From: Pirellulales bacterium | GTDB taxonomy: Bacteria > Planctomycetota > Planctomycetia > Pirellulales > Thermoguttaceae | DNA: 64,000 nucleotides | Assembly: GCA_020846145.1 (NCBI GenBank) | Contig: JADLEL010000057.1 | Location: 1-64,000, forward strand | Direction: 5' to 3' | Shown here: piece after piece, positions 51,985 through 62,516 of the stretch | How positions within the stretch are numbered: the first letter of the stretch is position 1 | Layout: each line of letters begins with the position of its first letter | The notes under the pieces: model-generated | What the model was told of the DNA's origin: nothing | Databases searched by the model: none | Seen by the model: the letters and a program-made list of their open reading frames with translations, nothing else | Translations under genes and position numbers: made by a program

Positions 51985-53016
51985 ATGACCGAACAATTTA
52001 ATCCCCATAAACGCGGCTGCCGCGGCTTTACGTTGGTGGAGCTACTGGTGGTGATCGCCATCATCGGGATTCTGATTGCCCTGTTGTTGCCCGCCATCCA
52101 AGCGGCGCGCGAAGCCGCCCGGAACATGGAATGCAAAAATCACCTGAAGCAGCTCGGATTGGCGGCGAATACGCACGTTTCGGCCACGGGCCGCTTTCCG
52201 ACCGGTGGTTGGGGTTACATTTGGATCGGCGATCCCGACCGGGGCACCGGTCGAAGCCAGCCGGGAGGGTGGATTTACAACTCGCTTCCTTATCTCGATT
52301 TGTCGAGCATTCATAAGTTGCAAAAAGGCCTTACCGGCGCGGTGCGCAAGACGGTCGCGGCGAAGATGCTGCAAATGCCGATCGGATTGTTCAACTGTCC
52401 CACCCGCCGGCCGAGCCAAGTGTATCCCGTCGTCGGCGGGAACGTTTCCAGCTATTATTTTAGCGACGCAGTGAAAGCCGTGGCCCGGTCGGATTATGCC
52501 GCCAACGGCGGTACGGTTTACGCCGACGCTTCGCGCGTCGAGGCTCCCGCTCCGGCCGGCACCGTTTGGACGAACATCCCCGCCTACGGGCCCGATATCG
52601 GCACGGAGCGGACTTCGCCAGTTCAACAGGGATGGGAAACCATCTCCCTACACAATAACGGCATCATGTTTCCGGGGAGCCAGATCAAGCCCAACCAGAT
52701 TACCGACGGCGCCAGCCATACGTTTTTAGAGGGGGAAAAGTACCTGAATCCGGAGTATTACGCTTCGGGCTGGGACTTGGGAGACAACGAGTGCATGTAC
52801 ATCGGCGACAACGGAGACATCGCCCGTTGGACCTATCTCCCGCTGTTGCGGGATCGCCGCGGCTATACGGACTGGCATCCGTTCGGCAGCGCCCACGCGG
52901 CGACGTGCAATTTCGTGTTCTGCGACGGATCGGTTCAATCCATTGCCTACACCATCAACCTCACGGCTTTCGAGTATTTGGGGAGCCGCAACGACCGCAA
53001 AACGGCGACATATTGA
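51985..53016 (+). CDS. DUF1559 prepilin-like protein (type II secretion pseudopilin N-terminus)
   Basis: A 343-aa protein of the large planctomycete DUF1559 group. The prepilin motif is [35 protein letters not shown], cleaved before Phe and methylated in pseudopilins. The C-terminal end has the group's H-x9-DG signature in [19 protein letters not shown]. The role of the family is not known; it is taken to form or attach to pseudopilus or surface structures. The TTG at 51976 is an alternative start. It lies 506 bp before a PEP-CTERM gene. Confidence 0.93.
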   Translation: MTEQFNPHKRGCRGFTLVELLVVIAIIGILIALLLPAIQAAREAARNMECKNHLKQLGLAANTHVSATGRFPTGGWGYIWIGDPDRGTGRSQPGGWIYNSLPYLDLSSIHKLQKGLTGAVRKTVAAKMLQMPIGLFNCPTRRPSQVYPVVGGNVSSYYFSDAVKAVARSDYAANGGTVYADASRVEAPAPAGTVWTNIPAYGPDIGTERTSPVQQGWETISLHNNGIMFPGSQIKPNQITDGASHTFLEGEKYLNPEYYASGWDLGDNECMYIGDNGDIARWTYLPLLRDRRGYTDWHPFGSAHAATCNFVFCDGSVQSIAYTINLTAFEYLGSRNDRKTATY

Positions 53017-53522
53017 CACCTCGTTTTTTTCGCGCGGCATTCGCCGCACGAGCGGAGCGGGAGAATAAGCGATAATTTGCGTCCTTCCAGCAATAACTGT
53101 CATAACACCTTGAAACCCTAGAGGAGGACCCTGAAAAAGAATGAGTTCAATAAACTTTTCGCGTCTCGTCTGATCTTTCGAACTCCCCGTTTTATGTTCG
53201 AGGAGAAGCCTGCATGGGCGTCGAGAATAATTATTCCCGGTAATTATTCCGACACGAATGCACGCTTCCCCGCCGTCGATAAACGGAGAGTCTTTGGAGG
53301 TCCGAGGAGAGATTTTTGAGCGATGGCTCATGGTTCGACGGCCGCGATAAATAACAGGTTGTCGGGACGGCGCTTGCACACTCATCCCGGAAGCGTCAGT
53401 GCGACCTCCGCTTCGACGGACCTCGTCAAATATCGCTATATCCGTTGGCGAACCGCGGTGGCAGTTTGCTTTTTGGTCGTTAGTTTTTATTTCTTGTGCC
53501 CCTATCGAAAGGACAACTTCTT
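53017..53522. other. Intergenic between DUF1559 and PEP-CTERM genes
   Basis: No coding region recognised. A perfect 9-bp inverted repeat (GAATAATTA/TAATTATTC) is at 53225-53249. Confidence 0.5.
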
Positions 53523-56500
53523 ATGAACCGATTTTTCCGATGCTTTTTACTCCTTGCAGCGGCCTCGTTGATCGCGGTTACGCCCCTGCAAGCCGCCATC
53601 TCGTATTGGGTCAATCCCGGCGCGGCCGGAGACATCAATACGGGGGCCAACTGGACCGGCAGCGTTTTGCCGAACGCGGGCGACACGATGTGGGTCGGCG
53701 CGGTCAGCCCCGAATTATCGACCGCCACGGCGAACGTCACCGCCGATTTCACCAATAATCTTACTCCGCCCGAATACCTTTACGTGGGACGCGGCGCGGG
53801 AACCAACGGCACCGTCAACCACACCGCCGGGGAATTGATTCTCAATACCGGCCTAAGCGGTCTCGGCCGCGACGGCGGCACGGGCGCCTACAACATGTCC
53901 GGCGGCACGCTCAAGATGAACGGCGTCGCCGATACACCTTTGCTGATCGGCTACGGCGCGGGCAGTTCGGGCGCCATGACCATGAGCGGCACCGCTGCGG
54001 CCACCATCACCAACGCCATAGGCGCGAACAACGCCACGTTTATCGGCAATGACGGCGGAACCGGCGCCTTGACGCTCAACGACGGTGCGAGCATCTCCAA
54101 TACCGGCAACTTTTTTGTCGGTCGCGAAGGCGCTTCCAGCGCCGGCACCATAACCTTGAACTCCACTTCGACCTTGAGCGTGATCAATGGCTGGACGGTC
54201 GTCGGCGGCGGATACGGCGTCGAGCAGGGCGGCACCGGCACGCTGAACGTGAAGGATTCCGCGACGCTCAACACCGTCACCTATACGATTATCGGATTTC
54301 GCGGCGGCACCGGCACTTTGAACTTGAGCGGCGGAACGGTAAATGACTCCGGCGCTTTCCAAGTCGCGAATGCCGAATTCAAGTCCGCCACGACCGGCAC
54401 CGTGAACATGACCAACGGCGCCGTGCTCAACGTCGGCAATATGGATACCGGCCTGAGGAAAAACGCCACTGCGGTCATCAACATGAGCGATACGAGCGTC
54501 ATCAACAGCACGGGCGCCGTGTTTCTCGGTCACTACGGCGGCACCGGCGGATCCTCCACGCTCAACATGAGCGGCAGCGCGACGCTCAACACCGCCTTTC
54601 TGCAAATGTCCAACAGCGAAGCCCAATATGCCAACTCGCAGGCATCGCTCGTGATGTCCGGCACTTCCACCGTGAACTGCACCGGCTACGTCATCGCGGG
54701 CGTTTACGGATCCAGCACCGCTTCCATTACGTTAAACAATAGCGCCGTATTCAACCAGACCGGCGGTTCGCAGTTCCAGCTCGGCTATGGGTCGGGAACC
54801 GGCACGATTACCGTGAACGACAGCGCCAGTTTCACCACCTTCAACGGCACCGAGTTGGGAATTAGGTACTTCGGGTACGCCACCGGCTCGATGGGCGGTA
54901 GCGCCACGCTGAACCTCAATGGGGGCGTATATGCAACGCCCTGGATTAACTCCAACGGTGGACGCGGCTCCAAAACCGTGAACCTTAACGGCGGTACCCT
55001 GCAAGCCCAGGGCGATTCCAACAACTTCATCGGCGACACGGGCTCGGTCGGTTCGATATTGAACGTCTGGGTTAAGGGGGGCGCGAATATCAATACCTCG
55101 GATATCTCCGCCGCTCCTCACGGCATCACGATCAGCGTCCCGCTGAAACACGATCCCGCGGGACCGGCGACCGACGGCGGCTTGACCGTCACGGGAGGGG
55201 GCGTCCTAACCCTGATGGCCGCGAATACGCTGAACGGTCCGACGACCGTCAGCGGCGGAACCTTGGCGCTGTCCCGCGACGCCTCCGTGGCGTCGAAATC
55301 GGTAACCGCCGCCGGCGGCACGACGCTTTCGTTGGGCGGCGCGTCCAACCTCGGCACGCTGGACAACTTGGACCTGGCCAGCGGCTCGACGCTGGACCTC
55401 GCGCTCACGCCGTCCGCGGCCAGCCCGAACGCCATTAACCTTTCGGCGACGGCCACCATGCCCAACTCGGGCGGAATCAACTACGCCATCAACGCCCAAG
55501 GACTGACCTTGGACACGGTGAATCCCTATACCGTAATTTCGGGCACGGCCGTGCCCGCGGGAGTTTCCGGCACCGTGACGACGAACATGCGCCACTACTC
55601 GGCGACGGCGACCGTCAACGCGGGCGCGAATGTGCAAATCGCCGTTACCGCCCTTGCCGCCACCGCGGAAGCTCTCAAGTGGAACGGAGCGGGCCTCGTT
55701 TGGGATGTCGGCGCGAGCCCCAACTGGGATAAACCCGGTCCCGTGGCCGACGTCTTCTATAACCTCGACTCCGCCAGCTTCGATGACACGTACGTGGCTC
55801 TCGCCGCGGCGGATAAACTCATCACCGTGCAGGGGACCGTGCATCCATCGGCGCTGAGTATCGTCAGTTCCGACGGAAATCCCTGGGTGCTCCAAGGAAC
55901 CGGGCGCATTACCGGCGTCGGCACCACGCTGACGAAAACGGGCGCGACCACCGCGACGATCAACGTCCCCATCGACATCACCGGCGACATCAAAGCCCAC
56001 GGCGGCGCGTTGGCGACCGGCAACAGCCTCGGTTACACCACGCTGCCCGGCAACGTCGAATTCGCCAACTCCGGCAGCATCGGCGCCGCGGGCGGCACGC
56101 TGAAGCTGACCGGCGCCTTGAGCGACGTGGCCGGCTCCGGCCTCCGCACCAACGGCGCGGGCACGGTGATCCTGACCACCGCCGCCAATGCCTTGACCGG
56201 TCCGACCGTGCTCGCCGGCGGCGGCGTCCTGGAAGTGCCCGTCTTGGCGAACGGCGGCGCGGCCAGTTCGATCGGCAATGCAAGCTCCGCCCCGGCGGAC
56301 CTCACGCTCGGCGGCATACTCCATTACACCGGACCCTCGCTCACGGGCGCCAGCGCCTGGGATCGCGGATTCACGGCGAATAACGGCGGCGGCATCCTGG
56401 TGGATAACGACATCACGTTCACCGGCACGGTCGCGCCGGGAACGGCGGGGACGTTTTCCATCATCGGCGGAGGCTCCTCGAAGATCACCTTCAAGAGTCC

Positions 56501-58178
56501 CGCCGTTACGGCGCACGACTTCGGCCCCAACGTCGTCATCATGCAAGGCGGGACGATCGATTTCGACAGCCCGGCCGGCACGACCTATACCGCCGCGCGG
56601 TTTAGGTTCGGCGAAGGCGATTTCATTAATCCCCATGCCACCGTAATCCTTAGATCGGGCAACCACCTGATCGCCAATACGGCAGGCACGTCGCGGATCG
56701 CCATCGGTTACGGCGTGGGCCATACCGACGGAACAACGGGAGGCGCTACCGCGAGCCTCACGATGTACGGCGATAGCTCCATCAAGGCCATCATCGGGAG
56801 TTCTCGAATCTTCATCGGCGTTACGTTCAATTCCTATGCCACCGGCACGGTCACCATGTACGACACCTCCTCCATTCAAGGTAGTCAGGACCTGCTCGTC
56901 GGCAACCAGGGATCGGTCGGAACTCTTACGATGAATCAGAGTTCTTCGATTTACGCCGCCACCCAAGGCTATATCGGCAACGACGGCCAAGGGGAAACCT
57001 GCGTCGGCACGGTCACCCTGAACGACGCCGCGACCTACGGCGTCGGCGATACGTTGGATATCGGCCGAAACGGCGGCAAGGGATACGTGTACCTCAATGG
57101 CACGTCAACCATGACTTCCGGAACCGATGCCCGCATCGGTTATATCCGACACGCCAACACCCTCCGCGGCAACGGAACCGTTACGTTGAACAACAGTTCC
57201 CAATTCACCGCGGGCCGCGACTTGCTCGTCGGCGCCAGCAACGGCATTGGATCGGTTACCCTCAACAACTCTTCCAAATTAACCGTCGTTCGCGACGCGT
57301 ACCTCGGTTATTTCGCCGATACGGGAACCGTTTCGGTGAACGACAGCGCGCAGTTCTCCGCGGCCACCATCCAACTCTGCTACAATTGGAGCAGCGTGGT
57401 GACGGACAATCATGCGACGTTCAACGTCAACGGCAGCGGTGCCTTGGTTAGCGCCACCGATATCATCATCGGCGCCGACGGCGGCCAGGACGCCACCTGG
57501 AACCAGAACGCCGGCCAAACGACGGCCGGATCGAAAGTGATCGTCGGCGAGTGGGATTATTCCGACACCAGCGGCAACACGGACGGCATCGGTGTGTTGA
57601 ACCTGAACGGCGGAAGGGTCACCACCCCGGTGGTAACGACCCGTTCGCAGTACGACGCGACGCACATCGGACCGACTTACGGCACGGTGAACTTCAACGG
57701 CGGCACGTTGCAGGCCGCCCTCGCCAGCGCCGACTTCATCGCCACCGACCACGCCTCGGCCAACATGACGCTCGTCGTGAAGAAGAACGCCGGATCGGGC
57801 CTGGGAGCGGTGATCGATACCCAAGCCTTCGCCGTCACCATCACCAAGCCCCTGGAGCACGATGCCGCGGGTCCGGCGATCGACGGCGGTCTGAAGAAGC
57901 TCGGCAGCGGTACGCTGTCGCTGACCGCCGCGCCGACTTACACCGGCAACACGACCGTCAACGACGGCACCTTGACGCTCTCCACGCCGCTCAGCACCCC
58001 GGCCGCCAACGTTTACGTGGCGACGGGCGCAACCCTCAACGCGCCTTCCATCACGGCGAATTCGTTGACCATCGGCGGTCCGCCGCTTGCGGCCGCCGCC
58101 GCCGTGCCCGAACCCGGCACTTTCGTGCTCTTGGTTCTGGCCGGTTTGGGCGCAATTCTGGCCTGGCGCCGGAAATAG
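53523..58178 (+). CDS. Giant beta-solenoid surface protein with PEP-CTERM sorting signal
   Basis: A 1551-aa exported protein. Signal peptide (FFRCFLLLAAASLIAVTPLQA), then Gly/Thr/Asn-rich short repeats (GTGTLNLSGGTV, GSGTGTITVNDSASF) that resemble autotransporter-type parallel beta-helices, and a C-terminal VPEPGTFVLLVLAGLGAILAWRRK, the PEP-CTERM tripartite tail for exosortase/archaeosortase-like processing. Two passenger-like halves end alike: KHDPAGPATDGGL near residue 541 and EHDAAGPAIDGGL near 1444, so an internal duplication is likely. AAGGA lies upstream of the ATG. Expected at the cell surface or in matrix; ligand unknown. Confidence 0.92.
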   Translation: MNRFFRCFLLLAAASLIAVTPLQAAISYWVNPGAAGDINTGANWTGSVLPNAGDTMWVGAVSPELSTATANVTADFTNNLTPPEYLYVGRGAGTNGTVNHTAGELILNTGLSGLGRDGGTGAYNMSGGTLKMNGVADTPLLIGYGAGSSGAMTMSGTAAATITNAIGANNATFIGNDGGTGALTLNDGASISNTGNFFVGREGASSAGTITLNSTSTLSVINGWTVVGGGYGVEQGGTGTLNVKDSATLNTVTYTIIGFRGGTGTLNLSGGTVNDSGAFQVANAEFKSATTGTVNMTNGAVLNVGNMDTGLRKNATAVINMSDTSVINSTGAVFLGHYGGTGGSSTLNMSGSATLNTAFLQMSNSEAQYANSQASLVMSGTSTVNCTGYVIAGVYGSSTASITLNNSAVFNQTGGSQFQLGYGSGTGTITVNDSASFTTFNGTELGIRYFGYATGSMGGSATLNLNGGVYATPWINSNGGRGSKTVNLNGGTLQAQGDSNNFIGDTGSVGSILNVWVKGGANINTSDISAAPHGITISVPLKHDPAGPATDGGLTVTGGGVLTLMAANTLNGPTTVSGGTLALSRDASVASKSVTAAGGTTLSLGGASNLGTLDNLDLASGSTLDLALTPSAASPNAINLSATATMPNSGGINYAINAQGLTLDTVNPYTVISGTAVPAGVSGTVTTNMRHYSATATVNAGANVQIAVTALAATAEALKWNGAGLVWDVGASPNWDKPGPVADVFYNLDSASFDDTYVALAAADKLITVQGTVHPSALSIVSSDGNPWVLQGTGRITGVGTTLTKTGATTATINVPIDITGDIKAHGGALATGNSLGYTTLPGNVEFANSGSIGAAGGTLKLTGALSDVAGSGLRTNGAGTVILTTAANALTGPTVLAGGGVLEVPVLANGGAASSIGNASSAPADLTLGGILHYTGPSLTGASAWDRGFTANNGGGILVDNDITFTGTVAPGTAGTFSIIGGGSSKITFKSPAVTAHDFGPNVVIMQGGTIDFDSPAGTTYTAARFRFGEGDFINPHATVILRSGNHLIANTAGTSRIAIGYGVGHTDGTTGGATASLTMYGDSSIKAIIGSSRIFIGVTFNSYATGTVTMYDTSSIQGSQDLLVGNQGSVGTLTMNQSSSIYAATQGYIGNDGQGETCVGTVTLNDAATYGVGDTLDIGRNGGKGYVYLNGTSTMTSGTDARIGYIRHANTLRGNGTVTLNNSSQFTAGRDLLVGASNGIGSVTLNNSSKLTVVRDAYLGYFADTGTVSVNDSAQFSAATIQLCYNWSSVVTDNHATFNVNGSGALVSATDIIIGADGGQDATWNQNAGQTTAGSKVIVGEWDYSDTSGNTDGIGVLNLNGGRVTTPVVTTRSQYDATHIGPTYGTVNFNGGTLQAALASADFIATDHASANMTLVVKKNAGSGLGAVIDTQAFAVTITKPLEHDAAGPAIDGGLKKLGSGTLSLTAAPTYTGNTTVNDGTLTLSTPLSTPAANVYVATGATLNAPSITANSLTIGGPPLAAAAAVPEPGTFVLLVLAGLGAILAWRRK

Positions 58179-58198
58179 CGACCGTTTATTTCGAATCG

Positions 58199-58237
58199 CC
58201 CCTCTCCCCGTCAACCTTCGGTTGGCGCGGGGAGGGG
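58199..58237. repeat. Hairpin CCCCTCTCCCCG/CGGGGAGGGG
   Basis: A strong GC-rich hairpin just after the PEP-CTERM gene. Confidence 0.75.
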
Positions 58238-58251
58238 AGATGTAAACTCCC

Positions 58252-58287
58252 AACCCCTTCTCCTCGCGGGAAGGGGTTGTTTTTGTT
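58252..58287 (+). terminator. Intrinsic terminator after the PEP-CTERM gene
   Basis: Perfect 9-bp stem AACCCCTTC/GAAGGGGTT with a 9-base loop, followed by GTTTTTGTTT. Confidence 0.85.
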
Positions 58288-58486
58288 TGCCAGGCATGTT
58301 TTGAACCTTGAAGGTGAAAATCCTTTACGGACCGCAGTAATCGGAACCGTGAGGCTAGGCCAAGGTGTCCGCCGCGAGACGGAATCTGAAGGGAGCCGAT
58401 GCCGAAACTTGGGCTCGAATCCACTTTTCAACCTCGCGGAAGACCAAGGAAACACAAATAATTGGACTTATCCCCTTTTTCCTTCA

Positions 58487-58984
58487 TCAGCCGCGGGGGA
58501 ATTGGCGGCAGTATTCGTAGAGCGCCGTTGCCGCGGCCGTGGCGGCGTTGTGGGCGTATGGGAGGCCGTAAACGGGTATCTCGACCACGCGGTCGAGCAT
58601 CCGCAGAACCTCTTCCTCGATGCCCGTCCGCTCGTTGCCCATCACCAGCGCCGTGCGGCGCTCGAAGCGGAAATCGAAAATCGATTGCGCGTTGCTCGCC
58701 TGCTCCAGGCCGACGAGCTGATAGCCTTCGTCGCGGAGCCGTTTGAGCACGGGAAGCAGCGTGCGATGCACTTCGATTTGCATCGTTTCGCAGGCGTCGC
58801 GGGCGATCTTGCCGACGACCTTCGCGTTGCCGCAGCCGATCACCTTCCGCACGCCCCAGCAGCCCGCCGCGCGGACGATCCGCGAAAGATTCACGTTGCT
58901 CCGCATCGGCGGGCAGGCGACGATCAACTCCCGCGGGCGGTCGAGCGGCGACGGTGGCTTGTGGCGCTGTTGAAGGTCGTCCAT
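58487..58984 (-). CDS. SpoU/TrmH-family RNA methyltransferase
   Basis: A 165-aa SPOUT methyltransferase. Motif 1 region SNVNLSRIVRAAGCWGVRKVIGCG, motif 2 ALVMGNERTGIEEEVLRMLDRVVEIPVYGLPYAHNAATAAATALYEYCRQ with the trefoil-knot SAM site. In motif 3 the usual SLNVS is AHNAA. It probably 2'-O-methylates a tRNA or rRNA ribose. The frame is open to 59044, but family similarity begins near MDDLQQRH (58984). Confidence 0.88.
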   Translation of the reverse strand: MDDLQQRHKPPSPLDRPRELIVACPPMRSNVNLSRIVRAAGCWGVRKVIGCGNAKVVGKIARDACETMQIEVHRTLLPVLKRLRDEGYQLVGLEQASNAQSIFDFRFERRTALVMGNERTGIEEEVLRMLDRVVEIPVYGLPYAHNAATAAATALYEYCRQFPRG

Positions 58985-59159
58985 GAGGTTGGAGTTGGTT
59001 GGAATAGGAAGCGAGAGGATAAATGATGAATATCCTCGTTTCAAGACTCCGCCTGAGAGCGTAATGTTATCAGGGCTCTGTATCGCTGAAGCGAGAGTCT
59101 AATTTTTTTCAAGAACTAAGGAGACAGAGGCACCAAGACGGTGGGCTTGAAGTCGGAGC

Positions 59160-59203
59160 CTGGGAACGAGTACCTTCGTCTTCCATTCATCATTCATCAA
59201 TCA
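59160..59203 (-). repeat. CATTCATCATT simple repeat at the end of the RND gene
   Basis: On the RND coding strand it reads GAATGATGAATGATG directly after the stop codon. It is the complement of the CATTCAT words in the RND leader at 62418-62480. Confidence 0.65.
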
Positions 59204-62200
59204 TCATTCATCATTCTTTTCCTCGCCCCTCGCCGGTCCCGAAAACTTTTCGCTCAAATGCTGCAAAATGTTGTAGAAAACGGGGGTCAAAAAGAGGCCG
59301 AAAAAGGTAACGCCCAACATGCCGTAAAACACGGCGGTGCCCAGGGTGCTGCGCATTTCGGCGCCCGCGCCCGAGGCGAGCATCAGCGGCACCACGCCGA
59401 GGATGAAGGCGAAGGAGGTCATGACGATCGGCCGCAGGCGGAGCCGCGCCGATTCCACCACCGCGTCGTGGATCGACAATCCTTGTTCGCGCTGCTGCTT
59501 GGCGAACTCCACGATCAGCACCGCATTTTTACACGCCAGTCCGGCCAGCACCACGAAGCCGATCTGCGTGAAGAGGTTGTTGTCCATGCCGCAAAGCCAC
59601 ACGCCCGCCAATGCACAAAGCAGACTCATGGGGACGATCAGCACGATAGCCAGCGGCAGCGTGAAGCTTTCGTATTGGGCAGCCTGGGTGAGGAACACCA
59701 AGAGCACGCACAGCGGGAAGATGAGGATCGCCGTATTGCCCGCCAGGTTTTGCAGCAGCGTAAGCTCGGTCCATTCGGGCTTGAAGCCGGAGGGGAGGTT
59801 CTCCTCGCCCAGATCATTCATGATTTCGATGGCCTGGCCGGAGCTGACGCCGGGGGTCCAACCGCCGGAGATCGACGTCGCGGGGTACATTTGATAGCGG
59901 TTGATCATCACGGGGCCGGCGATGTTTTTCACCGTGGCCACCGCGCCCAGCGGCACCATGCCCCCCTTGTCGTTGCGGACCTTGAGCCGTTCGATATCGA
60001 CGGGCGTCATGCGGTATTGTTCGTCGGCCTGGACGATCACCTGCCACGTGCGGTCGAAGCGGTTGAAGTCGTTGACGTAGTAATTGCTCAAGTTGTACTG
60101 CAAGGCGTTGAAGACGTCGCTCATCGCCACGCCCATCGTCTTGCAGCGGCTGCGGTCGATATCGACGTAGAGTTGCGGCGTGTTGGCGCGGAAGATGCTG
60201 AACAGGCCCACCAATTCCGGCTCCGCGTTGCCCTTCGCGATCAAGTTGTCGGTTTGGATTTGAAGCGGTTCGAGGCCGCGGCTTCCCCGGTCCTCGACCA
60301 TCAGCTTGAATCCGCCGGCGTTGCCCAGGCCATCGACGGGCGGCGCGCCGAAGACCGAGACGATCGCGTCTCGAATCTCGTGATTGTAGCGGGCGCGGAG
60401 TTTCGCCGCGACGGCGTTGGCCGTATGCTCGGACCCGTGCCGATTGTGGAACTCGTCGAGAATCACGTAAACCGAGCCGAAATTCGAGCCGTTTGCGTTG
60501 GCGAGGAACGATTGGCCCGAAATGACCAAGGTGTTTTTCACGCCGTCGATTTCGTGGGTGATTTTTTCGATGCGGTCCATGACCTGTTGCGTGCGTTCGA
60601 GCGAGGCCGAATCGGGCAGTTGCACGTTGACCAGCAGATAGCCTTTGTCCTGGTCGGGAATGAAGCCCACCGGCACGACCGTGAAGCCGTAATAGGTCAG
60701 GTACATCAATCCCCCGTACACGAGCAGCCCGATGGCCGAAGCGCGAACGCAATGCCGGACCGCCCCGGCATAGACGCCGGTCGTAACGTTGAAGACTTTG
60801 TTGAAGCCCTTGAAAAACCAGCCGAAAGCGAGGTCGAGCAGCCGCGTGAGCCAATCTTTCTTCGCTCCGTGCGGCTTCAAGAGGATCGCCGCCAAGGCGG
60901 GGCTTAACGTCAGCGAATTGAAGGCCGAAATGAGCGTCGCCGTGGCGATGGTCAAGGCGAACTGGCGGAAGAACTGCCCGGTGATGCCCGACATGAACGC
61001 CGTGGGAATGAACACCGCGCTAAGGCTGAAGGCGATGGCGATGACCGCCAGGGAGACTTCCTCCATCGACTTGTAGGCGGCTTCCTTGGGCGAGAGGCCG
61101 TGCTCCATCCAGCGTTCCACGTTCTCCACGACCACGATCGCGTCATCGACCACGATGCCGATGGCCAGCACCAGCCCGAAAAGCGTGAGGTTGTTGAGCG
61201 TGTAGCCTAATCCGGCCATCACGGCGAAAGTGCCGACGAGCGAAACCGGCACGGCAACCAGCGGGATGACGGTGGAGCGCCAGTTTTGCAGAAAGACCAG
61301 CACCACGATGGCCACGAGAGCGATCGCTTCGCCGAGCGCTTTATACACTTCGTTGATCGACTCTTGTATAAAGGGCGTGGTGTCGTAAACGATGTCGTAG
61401 TTCAGGCCCGGCGGAAAGTCCTTCGCCAGTTCCTCCATTTTGAGTTTGACGTTCTCGCTCGTATCGATCGCGTTCGTGCCCGGCAATTGGAAGATCGCCA
61501 AGCCGACCGAGGGCATGCCGTCCAAGCGGCACGATTGATCCTGGTTTTTGGCGCCGAGTTCGACGCGGGCGACGTCGCCCAACCGGACAATTTCCCCTTT
61601 TTTGCCGGTCTTGATGATGATCCTCTCGAATTCCTTGCTGCTGGTGAGCCGGCCCAGCGTGGAGAGCGTGTATTGAAACGCCGTGCCCTTGATCGCCGGC
61701 GGCTGGCCGAGTTGCCCGGCCGCGACCTGGATGTTCTGCTCGCGTAGGGCCGCCACGACGTCGCCGGCGGACATATCGAGGGCGTCCAGCTTTTTGGGAT
61801 CGAGCCAAACCCGCATGCTGTAATCCTGCTGGCCCAAGAACGTGACGTCGCCGACCCCTTCGAGCCGCGCCAACTCGTCCTTGATCGTGATCGTCGCCTT
61901 GTTGCTCATGTAGAGCTGGTCGAACTCGCCCGTTTTGGAATAGAGGTTCACCACCAACAGGATGGCGGGGGATTTCTTCTTCGTCGTTACGCCGGTTTGC
62001 TTGACCACGTCGGGCAACGTCGGCATGGCGATCGACACGCGGTTCTGCACCAGCACCTGCGCCATGTCCAAATTGGTCCCCAGCTTGAAGGTTACCGTCA
62101 GGTTGTAGGTGCCGTCGTTCGTGCATTGCGACGACATGTAGAGCATGTTTTCCACGCCGTTGACCTGCTGCTCGATGGGCGCGGCGACCGTATCGGCCAC

Positions 62201-62371
62201 CACCTTCGCGCTCGCGCCGGGATAGACGCAAGTTACCTGCACCGTGGGCGGGGTGATCTCGGGATATTGCGCCACCGGGAGAGTCAACACCGCCACCCCG
62301 CCGCCGATCGTAATCACGATCGAGAGCACGGCGGCGAATATCGGTCGATCGATGAAAATGCGGGAAAACAT
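59204..62371 (-). CDS. RND multidrug efflux permease (HAE-1 type)
   Basis: A 1055-aa inner-membrane pump of the AcrB/MexB class with twelve membrane helices and two large periplasmic loops. N-terminus FIDRPIFAAVLSIVITIGGGVAVLTLPVAQYP; the proton-relay Asp pair is in GLVLAIGIVVDDAIVVVENVERW (helix 4). Substrate unknown. The frame is open to 62488 through tandem repeats; I start at the ATG at 62371. The adaptor gene lies upstream on the same strand. Pyrimidine repeats replace a Shine-Dalgarno site. Confidence 0.96.
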   Translation of the reverse strand: MFSRIFIDRPIFAAVLSIVITIGGGVAVLTLPVAQYPEITPPTVQVTCVYPGASAKVVADTVAAPIEQQVNGVENMLYMSSQCTNDGTYNLTVTFKLGTNLDMAQVLVQNRVSIAMPTLPDVVKQTGVTTKKKSPAILLVVNLYSKTGEFDQLYMSNKATITIKDELARLEGVGDVTFLGQQDYSMRVWLDPKKLDALDMSAGDVVAALREQNIQVAAGQLGQPPAIKGTAFQYTLSTLGRLTSSKEFERIIIKTGKKGEIVRLGDVARVELGAKNQDQSCRLDGMPSVGLAIFQLPGTNAIDTSENVKLKMEELAKDFPPGLNYDIVYDTTPFIQESINEVYKALGEAIALVAIVVLVFLQNWRSTVIPLVAVPVSLVGTFAVMAGLGYTLNNLTLFGLVLAIGIVVDDAIVVVENVERWMEHGLSPKEAAYKSMEEVSLAVIAIAFSLSAVFIPTAFMSGITGQFFRQFALTIATATLISAFNSLTLSPALAAILLKPHGAKKDWLTRLLDLAFGWFFKGFNKVFNVTTGVYAGAVRHCVRASAIGLLVYGGLMYLTYYGFTVVPVGFIPDQDKGYLLVNVQLPDSASLERTQQVMDRIEKITHEIDGVKNTLVISGQSFLANANGSNFGSVYVILDEFHNRHGSEHTANAVAAKLRARYNHEIRDAIVSVFGAPPVDGLGNAGGFKLMVEDRGSRGLEPLQIQTDNLIAKGNAEPELVGLFSIFRANTPQLYVDIDRSRCKTMGVAMSDVFNALQYNLSNYYVNDFNRFDRTWQVIVQADEQYRMTPVDIERLKVRNDKGGMVPLGAVATVKNIAGPVMINRYQMYPATSISGGWTPGVSSGQAIEIMNDLGEENLPSGFKPEWTELTLLQNLAGNTAILIFPLCVLLVFLTQAAQYESFTLPLAIVLIVPMSLLCALAGVWLCGMDNNLFTQIGFVVLAGLACKNAVLIVEFAKQQREQGLSIHDAVVESARLRLRPIVMTSFAFILGVVPLMLASGAGAEMRSTLGTAVFYGMLGVTFFGLFLTPVFYNILQHLSEKFSGPARGEEKNDE

Positions 62372-62378
62372 GCGGGGG

Positions 62379-62412
62379 CAGGGGATAGGGGATGGGGGAT
62401 AGGGATTAGGGA
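62379..62412 (-). repeat. CCCCTAT leader repeat before the RND gene
   Basis: About four heptamers (CCCCTAT or CCCCCAT on the coding strand) beginning about eight bases from the ATG. Confidence 0.8.
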
Positions 62413-62417
62413 AGTAT

Positions 62418-62480
62418 GAAGGATGAAGTATGAATGCTGAAGGATGAAGTATGAATGCTGAAGGATGAAGTATGAATGCT
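62418..62480 (-). repeat. Three 21-bp tandem units in the RND leader
   Basis: Identical units of GAAGGATGAAGTATGAATGC plus T at 62418, 62439 and 62460 (plus strand). Read in frame on the minus strand they give repeated FILHPSA. Confidence 0.92.
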
Positions 62481-62516
62481 GAATTCAACTACAGCCGCTT
62501 GCGGTTTCACAATTTC

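Noticed and set aside
55206-56990. 594-codon minus-strand frame inside the PEP-CTERM gene
   Set aside because: Shadow of the repetitive GC-rich coding strand; no domain and no start signal.
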